This document shows positions 36,040 through 36,126 of a DNA stretch of 36,126 bases, one piece after another. Source of the DNA: Comamonadaceae bacterium OH2545_COT-014. GTDB lineage: Bacteria > Pseudomonadota > Gammaproteobacteria > Burkholderiales > Burkholderiaceae_C. The notes under the pieces are model-generated. The model saw nothing but the letters and a program-made list of their open reading frames with translations. It searched no databases and had not been told where the DNA came from. The position numbers were made by a program, and so were the translations under genes. Positions within the stretch are counted from its first letter, which is position 1; every line of letters begins with the position of its first letter. Location: contig RQYR01000030.1 of NCBI GenBank assembly GCA_003859965.1, positions 1-36,126 of the forward strand, written 5' to 3'.

Positions 36040-36126
36040 AGAACCTGTTCAAAATCTTTTGAGGATGAGCGCCAGGAAAGCCAAGTGGATGAACTGCAAG
36101 CTGGTATTGAGCAGGCGCTCGCAGTT
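36040..36126 (-). mobile_element. End of an IS5-like element
   Basis: It contains the transposase tail and a likely terminal repeat with the inner motif CCTGTTCAAAATCTTTT. The element's other end is outside the window, so neither the boundary nor a target duplication can be confirmed. Confidence 0.5.
36049..36126 (-). CDS. IS5-like transposase, C-terminal 25 residues (runs off right edge)
   Basis: Read leftward from the edge, the frame gives NCERLLNTSLQFIHLAFLAL and four more residues to TGA at 36049-36051. I recall this tail from IS5-family transposases of betaproteobacteria (KNCERLLNTS...). The sequence before it, CAGAACCTGTTCAAAATC (from 36039), looks like the element's terminal inverted repeat. 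Only the 3' end is in the window, so intactness cannot be judged. Confidence 0.65.
   Translation of the reverse strand, partial: NCERLLNTSLQFIHLAFLALILKRF

Overview
The window looks like a chromosomal segment of a high-GC betaproteobacterium, most likely Burkholderiales and Comamonadaceae-like (Acidovorax/Comamonas type). This rests on the character of the proteins, the gene order kdsD-kdsC-lptC, the order of the spc/alpha ribosomal block, and the initiator tRNA. It is an inference from reading; no database search was run.

Layout, left to right. (1) 1-770: the edge of an AbrB/MazE-type antitoxin, then a RelE/ParE toxin whose own antitoxin appears broken by an in-frame amber stop. (2) 852-2870: three leftward genes: a methyltransferase, an AraC-type regulator and an OsmC-family protein. 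(3) 2984-3121: a gene-free stretch with a promoter-like sequence, three hairpins and a U-tract, read as a candidate small RNA with a C/U-rich anti-Shine-Dalgarno-like segment. (4) argC (leftward), then sucC-sucD (rightward) for succinyl-CoA synthetase, closed by a strong terminator. (5) 6623-12246: a TerC-like membrane protein, then a signalling stretch: PP2C phosphatase, tandem FHA protein, CHASE2 adenylate cyclase and a class II cyclic-nucleotide phosphodiesterase of the metallo-beta-lactamase fold. The last two could make and destroy cAMP. (6) 12427-15476: kdsD-kdsC-lptC and an SDR gene, tightly packed with ATGA overlaps. They serve Kdo synthesis and LPS export, but lptA and lptB do not follow lptC. 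(7) 15532-18846, leftward: YchJ-like protein, trkH and trkA (potassium uptake). (8) A Tat-type DsbA-family thiol oxidoreductase and, divergently, an amidase.

(9) 21508-23632: an unassigned lower-quality stretch followed by a complete-looking IS3-family element of 1331 bp, with 28-bp imperfect ends and a 3-bp AAG direct repeat. Its orfA carries two apparent single-base insertions. (10) 23644-32826, leftward: initiator tRNA-fMet and the ribosomal block rplN-rplX-rplE-rpsN-rpsH-rplF-rplR-rpsE-rpmD-rplO-secY-infA-rpmJ-rpsM-rpsK-rpsD-rpoA-rplQ (listed 5' to 3'). The S10-operon genes that usually precede rplN are missing here; a glpD gene sits upstream instead. This block is visibly richer in A and T than the metabolic genes around it. 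(11) glpD (leftward) and ftsY (rightward) are divergent. The right edge enters the 3' end of an IS5-like transposase.

Most of the window is ordinary housekeeping sequence. The parts most worth a second look are the candidate small RNA, the phosphatase/FHA/cyclase/phosphodiesterase cluster, the broken toxin-antitoxin pair and the orphan stretch beside the IS element.
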